From the NCBI GenBank assembly GCA_964354225.1, contig CAYGZC010000186.1:1-8008 (forward strand): a stretch of 8,008 bases of DNA, given 5' to 3'. Both the position numbers and the translations under genes were made by a program. The notes under the pieces are model-generated. The model ran no database searches. It saw only the letters and a list, made by a program, of their open reading frames with translations, and was not told the DNA's origin. This DNA comes from CAYGZC01 sp964354225 (GTDB taxonomy: Bacteria; Bacteroidota; Ignavibacteria; UBA10030; SZUA-254). Positions 1 through 6,591 of the stretch are shown in pieces; position 1 is the first letter of the stretch; each line of letters begins with the position of its first letter.

Positions 1-1
1 A

Positions 2-1519
2 GCACGCATGGCACACGAGGAAACCGGCTTCGGTAACCCGGAGGATAAGAAAAAGAAAAACGAATTTGCCACTCGGCGGGTGTGTGAATCGATTCGTGAT
101 CTGCGTTCTGTCGGAGTTATCCGGGAAGATCGTGAAAAGCGTATAATCGAAATCGCTGAACCGATGGGCGTTGTCGCTGCGCTAATTCCCTCCACAAATC
201 CAACATCAACGATGATGTTCAAAGCGATCATTTCTTTGAAAGGAAGAAATGCTATAGTTGCAAGCCCACATCCCAAAGCTGTGAAATGCACAATCGAAGC
301 CACGAATATTATTTCCCAAGCCGCTCAAGCGGCAGGTGCACCACAAGGATTAATACAATGCTTAAGCACTCCGACCATCGAAGCGACGAATGCACTAATA
401 AAACATAAAGATATTGCCGTTATTCTTGCCACCGGAAGCACACCGATGGTGAAAGCCGCGTACAGCTCAGGTAAACCAGCGTACGGTGTTGGTCCAGGCA
501 ACGTTCCGGCGTACATCGAAAAAACTGCTAACATCAAAAAAGCCGTTGCAGATATAGTCACCGGAAAAACCTTTGATAACGGTGTGCTTTGTTCAACCGA
601 AGCTTCGGTCATTGTTGATTCGGCAATTAAGAGTGCGGTGATAGATGAATTTAAAAAACGTAACTGCTATTTTGTAGAAGGTGACGATAAAGCAAAGTTA
701 AGTCGATTGATGTTCGACCAACGAGGAGATTTGAATCCAGATATTGTAGGAAAACCCGCAACATACGTTGCACAGAAAGCAGGAATTACTGTTTCTGCTG
801 ATACACGCGTATTAATCGTTGAACTTCAAGGAGTCGGCAAGGAGTATCCGCTCTCGCATGAGAAGCTCTCCCCTGTTCTTTCATTTTACACTGTGGATAA
901 TTGGCGTGAGGGCTGTGAACGCTGCATCGAGCTCTTGGAATTCGGCGGTATCGGTCATACAATGGTGATTCATTCGATGGATGAAGATATCATCATGAAG
1001 TTTGCGTTGGAGAAGCCGGCATTTAGAATTCTTGTGAATACCGTCGGTGCGCTTGGGGCAATCGGATTTACGAATGAGCTTCTTCCTTCTATGACATTAG
1101 GTCCTGGAACATTCGGCGGCTCAATCATATCAGAGAATGTTTCTGCAAAACATCTTTTCAATGTGAAACGGTTAGCTTTTGAAACTCGACCTATAAATCC
1201 TCCGGCGGGTTCTGATATCCAATTTCAACTACCATCGCAAAAAGTTGAACTCTCACCAAGAACATATGAACCTTCAGTACAGAAACCGGAAATAAAAACT
1301 CCGGTTAGTCATAATATTCCTGTAAAAATTCCAAAACCATCTCAACAAAAATCATGGATGGAGGAGATTGAAGAGCGGATTCGATTGAAAGCTGCAAACA
1401 CTCCCCAGCCGAAACAACATATTCAACATCTATTAGAAGAAAAGAAGCCGGACACTTTAGGTTCGGGGATTTCTGAAGACGAGGTTGAAAGAATTATCAA
1501 AGAGTTTTCTAAACGATAA
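2..1519 (+). CDS. CoA-acylating aldehyde dehydrogenase, BMC-associated type, 5'-partial
   Basis: By family, this enzyme oxidises an aldehyde to its acyl-CoA with NAD and CoA, as EutE, PduP and the aldehyde domain of AdhE do. The frame is open to the window's left edge. The first in-frame Met (base 8) sits where the family has an internal Met followed by an ETGxG motif, so roughly 50-70 N-terminal residues probably lie outside the window. Counting from that Met, residues 141-170 carry the typical segment ATGSTPMVKAAYSSGKPAYG followed by GPGN. The catalytic cysteine is C195, in NGVLCSTE (codon 590-592). The catalytic domain ends near residue 397. A tail of about 105 residues follows: proline-rich linker, helix 449-463, second linker, terminal helix 487-503. 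Such a tail suggests packaging in a bacterial microcompartment. The substrate cannot be told. The DNA glycosylase gene follows after 49 bases. Confidence 0.93.
   Translation, partial: ARMAHEETGFGNPEDKKKKNEFATRRVCESIRDLRSVGVIREDREKRIIEIAEPMGVVAALIPSTNPTSTMMFKAIISLKGRNAIVASPHPKAVKCTIEATNIISQAAQAAGAPQGLIQCLSTPTIEATNALIKHKDIAVILATGSTPMVKAAYSSGKPAYGVGPGNVPAYIEKTANIKKAVADIVTGKTFDNGVLCSTEASVIVDSAIKSAVIDEFKKRNCYFVEGDDKAKLSRLMFDQRGDLNPDIVGKPATYVAQKAGITVSADTRVLIVELQGVGKEYPLSHEKLSPVLSFYTVDNWREGCERCIELLEFGGIGHTMVIHSMDEDIIMKFALEKPAFRILVNTVGALGAIGFTNELLPSMTLGPGTFGGSIISENVSAKHLFNVKRLAFETRPINPPAGSDIQFQLPSQKVELSPRTYEPSVQKPEIKTPVSHNIPVKIPKPSQQKSWMEEIEERIRLKAANTPQPKQHIQHLLEEKKPDTLGSGISEDEVERIIKEFSKR
1352..1516 (+). 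other. Encapsulation-peptide-like C-terminal tail of the aldehyde dehydrogenase
   Basis: This part of the dehydrogenase lies beyond the catalytic fold. It codes for two short charged amphipathic helices separated by a proline-containing linker. The first is WMEEIEERIRLKAA (residues 450-463). The second ends the protein: GISEDEVERIIKEFSKR (487-503), with V493, I496, I497 and F500 on one face. Known BMC cargo enzymes carry encapsulation peptides of about 15-20 residues with this helix pattern, tethered by flexible Pro/Ser-rich linkers. The match is by pattern, not by a search. No shell protein gene lies in the window, so encapsulation is an inference. Confidence 0.65.
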
Positions 1520-1553
1520 TCGACCTCTCTGATACCTCCAGCCCCCTCTTCCC

Positions 1554-1562
1554 AGGATAGGA
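1554..1562 (+). promoter_or_regulatory. Shine-Dalgarno for the DNA glycosylase gene
   Basis: AGGATAGGA holds two AGGA cores. The second (1559-1562) lies 6 bases before GTG 1569. The first lies only 5 bases before TTG 1563. The spacing and the stronger start codon favour the GTG. Confidence 0.55.
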
Positions 1563-1568
1563 TTGCGG

Positions 1569-2174
1569 GTGAGATCAAAAAAGCTGAATAACTCTTTTTA
1601 TCTTCGTCCAACACTAACTGTTGCAAAAGATTTACTGGGTAAATACTTCGTACGAAATATTCGGCGTAAGAAACTTATCGGTAAAATCGTAGAGGTAGAA
1701 GCATACCTTGGTGAGAATGATCCGGCAAGCCATGCATTCAATGGACGAACCCGAAGGAACGATGTCATGTTCTGGAGGGGTGGACATCTTTACGTTTACT
1801 TTACTTATGGGATGCACTTCTGTGCAAACATCGTTTCGGAAGAAGAAGGAAAAGGAAGAGCGGTATTGCTTAGAGCAGTGGAGCCAATCGAGGGAATTGA
1901 AATAATGAAACGATATAGAAAGATGAAACTGAAAAAGGGTCAATCGGCGGCGGAAGTAAATGTGACTAATGGACCTGCAAAACTTTGCGAAGCATTCAAT
2001 ATCAAGCGAGAACAAAATGGAACCGATTTACTTGGACAAGAAATTTATATAACTAAGGGAGAGAGTATTCCTAAATCCAAAATTATCTCATCAAAACGGA
2101 TTGGAATTACCAATGGTTCAAAAAAAAAGTGGAGGTTCTATATCAAAGAGAATCCGTTCGTTTCAAAGAAATAA
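1569..2174 (+). CDS. aag: 3-methyladenine DNA glycosylase, AAG/MPG family
   Basis: By family, it flips damaged purines (3-methyladenine, hypoxanthine, ethenoadenine) out of DNA and cuts the N-glycosidic bond, the first step of base-excision repair, in the cytoplasm. The protein is 201 residues from GTG 1569, a normal length for bacterial members. Counting from an alternative in-frame TTG at 1563, family residues are present: E46 and Y48 in VEVEAYLG, H57, Y79 in LYVYFTYGM, N89 in FCANI and R104 in VLLRAVEP. They correspond to human AAG E125, Y127, H136, Y159, N169 and R182. VTNGPAKL near the C-terminus also fits. All catalytic residues are intact, so the gene looks functional. It follows the dehydrogenase by 49 bases on the same strand and may be co-transcribed. 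A bidirectional terminator follows directly after the stop. Confidence 0.95.
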   Translation: MRSKKLNNSFYLRPTLTVAKDLLGKYFVRNIRRKKLIGKIVEVEAYLGENDPASHAFNGRTRRNDVMFWRGGHLYVYFTYGMHFCANIVSEEEGKGRAVLLRAVEPIEGIEIMKRYRKMKLKKGQSAAEVNVTNGPAKLCEAFNIKREQNGTDLLGQEIYITKGESIPKSKIISSKRIGITNGSKKKWRFYIKENPFVSKK

Positions 2175-2211
2175 AAATGCCCCAACAGTATAACCACTGA
2201 GGCATCTTTTT
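2173..2211. terminator. Bidirectional intrinsic terminator between convergent genes
   Basis: ATGCC (2177-2181) pairs with GGCAT (2201-2205), and inside it CAGT (2186-2189) pairs with ACTG (2196-2199). Five T follow on the plus strand (2207-2211). Five A precede (2173-2177) and read as a T run on the minus strand; they overlap the stem by one base. The hairpin lies between the glycosylase stop (2174) and the protease stop (2234) and can serve both transcripts. Confidence 0.8.
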
Positions 2212-2233
2212 GAAGCTGTTTTTATGATAAAAC

Positions 2234-5200
2234 TTACTTCATTAAAATCATTTTCTTCACTTCGGTAAACGCACCGGCAGTTAATTTATATAGATAGACT
2301 CCGCTTGGAAGTTCACTTGCATCGAACCTTACAGCTTTGTAGCCAATATCCTGATTTTCATTTACAAGTGTTTGTACCTCTTCACCGAGTATGTTGTAAA
2401 CGTTCAACACGACATACGCTGCCTCCGGTAGAGAGTACTCGATAACCGTATGGGGATTGAATGGATTGGGACTATTCTGTTCTAACGAATATTTAATCGG
2501 AGTCGTGAGTAAATCATCGAGCTGCTCAGCACCGATTGCTGCATTTTTTTCTGGACATGGATCAATCGCTCTTGCAATAATAATCAGGTCTCCATCTTTT
2601 GAGCTTTCTACTACCGTATTACCGGTTCCGCTTAACTTGATAGTGGTATTGTCCTTCCCGGGTTTTGAAATCCAATATGTTATTTTGTTGGGTTCTTTTA
2701 CCACCCAGCTAAGCGTGAGTGGAAGAACGGCATCTTTAACTTTAATAGTTAGTTTACTCAATCCTTTCCCCGGTGGAACGCTCTCGATGAATTTTCCTGA
2801 ATTAAACTTGGCATGAAATACACCCTTAGGTGTAATTGGTGGCATCTCAAAATCGCTGAAGGGAAGTGCGAATCCCTTGCCGCCATTACCGACATATAAC
2901 TTTTGTCCATTTCCTTTGGCATCCGATACAGTAAATTCATCCAATGGCTTCATCGATGAATAGGTATCGCATGGATTTGTAGGTGGAGCGTTCTCTGTTG
3001 TAAACGACCATGTACTTGACCAGTTGCTTGTTGCCGTAGCGTTCGATGCATTCACTCGCCAGTAATAAATTGTATGATACGAAAGGGGTCCAACCTGCTT
3101 CGATGTAGTAGTTAATCCTGAATAATTAAATGCGAGTGTTGTAAAGCATTCGTTTGTCGAGCCCTGTAAGCTGTACGATGTTGCACCTGTAGAACTATTC
3201 CATGATAAAGTTGGTACATACAAAACATCTGTTGAACCATTCGCGGGCGATGCGAGGATTGGCGGTTGTGGAGCTTCCGAAGGATTGGGCGGCTGTTGAC
3301 CGCAGAGAATCCCACCGCCGCCTGGAGTTGCGTTCCTATCCATGATCAATGTGCCCGGACAATTAACTTTTATCCAATATCCTTTCCCTGCTTTGATTGT
3401 ATCTGAAGTAAAGTATCCATAATCGTAGCCGAAAAATTCTGAGGTGAATTGTGTATTAACCGGTATTATCTTCGATTTAGGTATATCGGAATACAATGAC
3501 CCGATCATATTCCAATCTGCTGCTACTGATATATGGAACGAATCTTTCGGTACGCCAATATAAGTAACATTTTGAGCCGGATGATACTCGACCCAGTATC
3601 CAATGCGATTTGCAACAGGGTCTTTTGCAACATAAAGTGGTCCACCCTCCCAGGTATATGCGGAGGAATTTGCACCTGCCCAAACGGCATTCTTTGCAAA
3701 GTCCCATTCGACAACAGGAACGCCTAACATGTTCCAACTATTTGCAACTTGAGTAGAAAGAATGAAAGCAAAATAAGCGTCCACATAATCTGATTTGACA
3801 GATTCTTTACCTTGGTTATCCACGGCAGTTATTCTATATCGGTGGTAGAGATCGATGTTTTGAGGCAAACCAATAGTCGTTTCGTACGCATTATCAGTAT
3901 AAGTAGCAGGGTATTGAGGTACTAAGCTGGTATTAATTTTTGTATATGTAGGTTCACCACTACCAGCATAGACAACGCCGCGATAAACATTAAAACCGAC
4001 TAAATCAGGCTCTATACCATTCCACCACGAGATAGTAGTGCTGCAAGCAGTGTGAGAATTTACTTGCAGGAAATTTGGTTTAACAGGCGAAGCGTCTATC
4101 GGATGAGTCTGATAGAGCATAATAGTAAAATAGCCGCTCGTTCTATTCTCAGATAGTACTTCCATGCCGACATTCCCATTATAATCATTGGCACGAGTTT
4201 GAGTGCTAGGAACAAAAAAGTAGAAGGGAGGACCGAGAGGAACCACACACGAAAATTGTGGCACAGCACCCGCGCCGATCCCTGAATAAGGGGATAATAC
4301 GCGCACGTCGCAATTGCCCGGGAACGGTACCCCATCATCGGTTTCAGAAGGGTTTCCCTCTGGACATGTCGCGCCATAGCTCCCGCTTGCATAAATCAAT
4401 CCATTGTCACAATAATCTGTTGGACCACCGCTTACTATCCTCCATGCAAAAATTCCTTGTGCGATTGTTCCGTGGGGCCAAGCAGGTGGAAAAAATGCGG
4501 CATTGTTATAATCTGGAACCGTTGTTGAGCCAATAATCATTGTTTGATCAAACCGTCGGTTCTCAAAAAGAAAATAAACGTCATCGCTGTTGCTATTAAT
4601 GCGATACACTTTCGGACTTGTTAATGAGTATAACGCGTTAATTTGCTGTTGACCTGTAATTACTGTTGGAGTTAGCCAGCCTTTTAGAGCTCTGTGTGCT
4701 GGATTCAACGGTGCTGGTGCAGCGCCACGATTATCTGGACCGTTACGATAACCAGCCTCCATCAGGTCGGCGCGAGAACCACTCGCATGTCCGACACCAA
4801 GCGTGTGAGCAAACTCGTGGCAATGTGAGCCAATTCGAGAAAACTTGTCAGTGGTATTCTCTTGATTGCTTGGAACACCCTGAAGCTCACTCATAATATA
4901 ACTATCCCCGCTTGCCATTGGATTCAACCCCTTCTTCGACCAATAAGTGTTACCCGCATAGATGATAGCGAGTTTAACGGTGGATGATGTTGAGACGTCC
5001 AAGCCCGCCGTGGTAGCTGCATTGATGGCGTCGGTGAAGATGGGGCTGTTCCAGTAAGCAAAGCTATGGTAGTAGCTTTTGCTATTCGGCAGCACGATCC
5101 AAGTTGGGATACCACTACTGGCGGTATTTACAACGTATCCGGCGACAGTCAGATTCCCGCTCGACATCTTCTGGAAGTAGTCCCGAAGACTCCCGTACAC

Positions 5201-5479
5201 TGCATCTCCATCGGGCGAATTCATGTTCCCCGTGACGTAGATGCCCGATGATACGAGCAGGTTCTCGAAGTCCGTCTTCGTGTAGACAGACGGCGAGGTG
5301 CGATGATGCACGTCGGAAAATTCGACAAGAAGAATCTTCAGCGTGATTGTCGAATTGATGTACTGTGTGCTCGTCGATTGCCCAACGGTAGCACACGAAT
5401 CGGTTGCTGCGTTCGCTACGGCCATTGACCCGAGCGATAGCGCAATGAACCAGGGTAAACAAGCCATTGCGTACTTCAT
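2234..5479 (-). CDS. Secreted M6-family metalloprotease, multidomain, T9SS sorting signal
   Basis: This is a secreted zinc endopeptidase of 1081 residues. The start ATG at 5477-5479 is chosen because AAGGAAGG lies 7 bases upstream and a clean signal peptide follows (residues 1-24, ending VANA); an in-frame ATG 45 bases upstream lacks both. Residues about 45-320 match the M6 pattern (ILLVEFSD, then SLRDYFQKMSSGNLTVAG). The zinc site is HEFAHTLGVGH at 221-231 (4787-4819), with a likely Met-turn at M240 in DLMEAG. After it come an Fn3-like domain (about 466-575), a region with two WNM[LI]G repeats and two GYW motifs (582-715), a second Fn3-like domain (735-830), a beta-rich unknown domain (840-975), and a T9SS type A sorting domain (about 995-1081) with SPNPFNP and final KKMILMK. 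It is probably exported through the Sec system and then T9SS. The substrate is unknown. The first 160-170 codons are richer in G+C than the rest. Confidence 0.9.
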   Translation of the reverse strand: MKYAMACLPWFIALSLGSMAVANAATDSCATVGQSTSTQYINSTITLKILLVEFSDVHHRTSPSVYTKTDFENLLVSSGIYVTGNMNSPDGDAVYGSLRDYFQKMSSGNLTVAGYVVNTASSGIPTWIVLPNSKSYYHSFAYWNSPIFTDAINAATTAGLDVSTSSTVKLAIIYAGNTYWSKKGLNPMASGDSYIMSELQGVPSNQENTTDKFSRIGSHCHEFAHTLGVGHASGSRADLMEAGYRNGPDNRGAAPAPLNPAHRALKGWLTPTVITGQQQINALYSLTSPKVYRINSNSDDVYFLFENRRFDQTMIIGSTTVPDYNNAAFFPPAWPHGTIAQGIFAWRIVSGGPTDYCDNGLIYASGSYGATCPEGNPSETDDGVPFPGNCDVRVLSPYSGIGAGAVPQFSCVVPLGPPFYFFVPSTQTRANDYNGNVGMEVLSENRTSGYFTIMLYQTHPIDASPVKPNFLQVNSHTACSTTISWWNGIEPDLVGFNVYRGVVYAGSGEPTYTKINTSLVPQYPATYTDNAYETTIGLPQNIDLYHRYRITAVDNQGKESVKSDYVDAYFAFILSTQVANSWNMLGVPVVEWDFAKNAVWAGANSSAYTWEGGPLYVAKDPVANRIGYWVEYHPAQNVTYIGVPKDSFHISVAADWNMIGSLYSDIPKSKIIPVNTQFTSEFFGYDYGYFTSDTIKAGKGYWIKVNCPGTLIMDRNATPGGGGILCGQQPPNPSEAPQPPILASPANGSTDVLYVPTLSWNSSTGATSYSLQGSTNECFTTLAFNYSGLTTTSKQVGPLSYHTIYYWRVNASNATATSNWSSTWSFTTENAPPTNPCDTYSSMKPLDEFTVSDAKGNGQKLYVGNGGKGFALPFSDFEMPPITPKGVFHAKFNSGKFIESVPPGKGLSKLTIKVKDAVLPLTLSWVVKEPNKITYWISKPGKDNTTIKLSGTGNTVVESSKDGDLIIIARAIDPCPEKNAAIGAEQLDDLLTTPIKYSLEQNSPNPFNPHTVIEYSLPEAAYVVLNVYNILGEEVQTLVNENQDIGYKAVRFDASELPSGVYLYKLTAGAFTEVKKMILMK

Positions 5480-5486
5480 TGTGAAA

Positions 5487-5494
5487 CCTTCCTT
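5487..5494 (-). promoter_or_regulatory. Strong Shine-Dalgarno of the protease gene
   Basis: On the minus strand AAGGAAGG lies 7 bases before the ATG at 5477-5479. It decides the start over the in-frame ATG at 5522-5524, which has no such site. Confidence 0.8.
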
Positions 5495-5531
5495 TCTTGG
5501 TTTTGTGATTGGTTGATTGTACATTTCCAGA

Positions 5532-5619
5532 GAAAGCCCTCACAGGACGTTCTTATCCTTCGATGAGTCGCATCCCTAGCAGGAGTGACGATTGAGGGCG
5601 AGAAGCCGTGGGGGCTTTC
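5532..5619. repeat. Long inverted repeat in the protease leader
   Basis: GAAAGCCCTCAC (5532-5543) pairs with GTGGGGGCTTTC (5608-5619). Eleven positions are Watson-Crick. The twelfth is G-U in a plus-strand RNA but A-C in the minus-strand (leader) RNA. Past a one-base bulge two more G-C pairs extend it. The loop is 64 bases. No T run follows either arm, so it is not a normal intrinsic terminator. Confidence 0.7.
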
Positions 5620-5650
5620 CCGTACTTAACTGGCCACTCTCACAAAGGCG

Positions 5651-5662
5651 GCGAGCGCTCGC
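5651..5662. repeat. 12-base perfect palindrome GCGAGCGCTCGC
   Basis: A perfect self-complementary 12-mer, 21 bases beyond the stop codon of the 297-residue gene. It could be a dimeric protein site or a short hairpin. No T run follows on the minus strand, so a terminator role is weak. Pairing does not extend further. Confidence 0.5.
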
Positions 5663-5683
5663 GATATGACAGTGCGGTGTGAG

Positions 5684-6577
5684 TCATCTCAATAGCGTCA
5701 TTTTCTTTGTTAGAACTGCAGAGGAAGCTTGCAACCGACAAAAGTATATCCCAGAAGGAAGTTGTGATGCATCCCATCCAACCGTGTACTCCCCCGGTTG
5801 CATTGCTTCATCTACCAACGTGGCGACTTCTTCTCCAAGCACGTTGTAGACCTTTAGCGTCATGAGGCTGTAGCCGGGAATCTGGAATCGTATCTCTGTA
5901 GTAGGATTGAATGGATTTGGGTAATTTTGTAGGAGCACGAAGGAGTTCGGATGGATCACTCCTGGCGTTCCCTCAATGCCAGTAACGATTCCGTACTCTA
6001 CTCCATTGATAATGGCTCCGCGCAGATCGTAGGTGGGAGATAACTCGTACTCATAGAACGTCATCCCAATGCTATCCGTAATACTACTGACGGTATACAT
6101 GCTGTAGTGAAGAGATTTCTCATAAAATCCCCACTGTCGCCTCATCTGCCCGAAGATGCTTGCGTACTTATCAGCGCTCACTGTCACCACCACAGTGTCG
6201 GTGTACTCATGGCCACCAATGATAGCTTGGTAGTAGCGGACGGTGACAGTGTCGAGAAATGTCTTGGAAAAGTCGTACCAGAGTTCGTCTCCCTGCCAGT
6301 AGGTCGAGTCGGTGATGCGATGCTTCGCGTAGCTGTATACCTTGGAGCTCTCCTGTCGGAAGAACAGTGTGTCCAGTTCGTAACTGCTAACCAGCATTGT
6401 ATAGAGATGTCCGTTGGGCATGAGCGTCTCGGCAACTGCCCGTGTGGTGAATCGGTACAATGAATCCCACCGATCCTGGTACTGCCAAACGTTACCAACC
6501 TGCAGCGGGTAATAGCCTTGCGAGTAAATGTTGTTCAATGAAGAAATCGTAAAAAGCACAAGCAGATAGTATTTCAT
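5684..6577 (-). CDS. Secreted hypothetical protein with T9SS sorting domain (297 aa)
   Basis: The function is unknown. The ATG at 6575-6577 is preferred over an in-frame ATG at 6590-6592, because GAGG (6584-6587) lies 6 bases upstream and a signal peptide follows at once (MKYYLLVLFTISSLNNIYSQ). The mature part opens with YYPLQVGNVWQY, a motif I associate with secreted proteins of this bacterial group. It is rich in aromatic residues and beta-strand patterns. Residues about 142-200 form a module shared with the next protein upstream: FGQMRRQWGFYEKSL, TDSIGMT and RGAIINGVEYG. The last 85 residues are a T9SS type A sorting domain with NYPNPFNPTTEI, LKVYNVLGEEV and final KKMTLLR. The coding region is about 53% G+C, unlike the upstream gene. 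It starts 14 bases after that gene's stop, so the two are probably one transcript. Confidence 0.85.
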   Translation of the reverse strand: MKYYLLVLFTISSLNNIYSQGYYPLQVGNVWQYQDRWDSLYRFTTRAVAETLMPNGHLYTMLVSSYELDTLFFRQESSKVYSYAKHRITDSTYWQGDELWYDFSKTFLDTVTVRYYQAIIGGHEYTDTVVVTVSADKYASIFGQMRRQWGFYEKSLHYSMYTVSSITDSIGMTFYEYELSPTYDLRGAIINGVEYGIVTGIEGTPGVIHPNSFVLLQNYPNPFNPTTEIRFQIPGYSLMTLKVYNVLGEEVATLVDEAMQPGEYTVGWDASQLPSGIYFCRLQASSAVLTKKMTLLR

Positions 6578-6583
6578 GTTATT

Positions 6584-6587
6584 CCTC
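6584..6587 (-). promoter_or_regulatory. Shine-Dalgarno deciding the start of the 297-aa protein
   Basis: GAGG on the minus strand, 6 bases before ATG 6575-6577. The upstream ATG (6590-6592) overlaps the previous stop as TAATG but lacks a site of its own. Reinitiation there stays possible. Confidence 0.6.
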
Positions 6588-6591
6588 AGCA

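Larger units (their letters stand above)
5480..5683 (-). other. 204-base leader / intergenic region upstream of the protease gene
   Basis: This lies between the stop of the 297-residue gene and the protease start. It is about 55% G+C where the wider region is near 40%. It holds a long inverted repeat (5532-5543 with 5608-5619), a small inner hairpin (GATG/CATC, 5562-5574), a 12-base palindrome (5651-5662) and the ribosome-binding site of the protease. No coding frame with a family match was seen, and no clear promoter boxes. The length and structure suggest either a regulated 5' leader or a remnant of a mobile element. Neither can be settled from sequence alone. Confidence 0.5.

Noticed and set aside
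1563..1568. TTG start for the DNA glycosylase
   Set aside because: GTG 1569 is the stronger start codon and has AGGA at better spacing. The two added residues carry no conserved motif.
1632..2015. Antisense open frame opposite the DNA glycosylase
   Set aside because: The sense strand codes for a fully conserved enzyme; the antisense product has no recognisable motif or ribosome-binding site.
5480..5524. In-frame upstream ATG extending the protease by 15 residues
   Set aside because: It has no ribosome-binding site and would put charged residues before the signal peptide. The strong AAGGAAGG site fits ATG 5477-5479.
5115..5543. Open frame of 142 codons on the minus strand overlapping the protease start
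   Set aside because: It lies out of frame within the protease gene and leader, shows no domain pattern, and is expected in the locally G+C-rich sequence.
5532..5683. Cyclic-di-GMP or other known riboswitch in the protease leader
   Set aside because: Read on both strands by eye, the conserved core sequences I know for common riboswitch classes were not found. Only a generic stem is supported.
5525..5683. Remnant of a group II intron 3' end
   Set aside because: Some short strings resemble intron ends, but no domain V hairpin and no reverse transcriptase fragment could be found.
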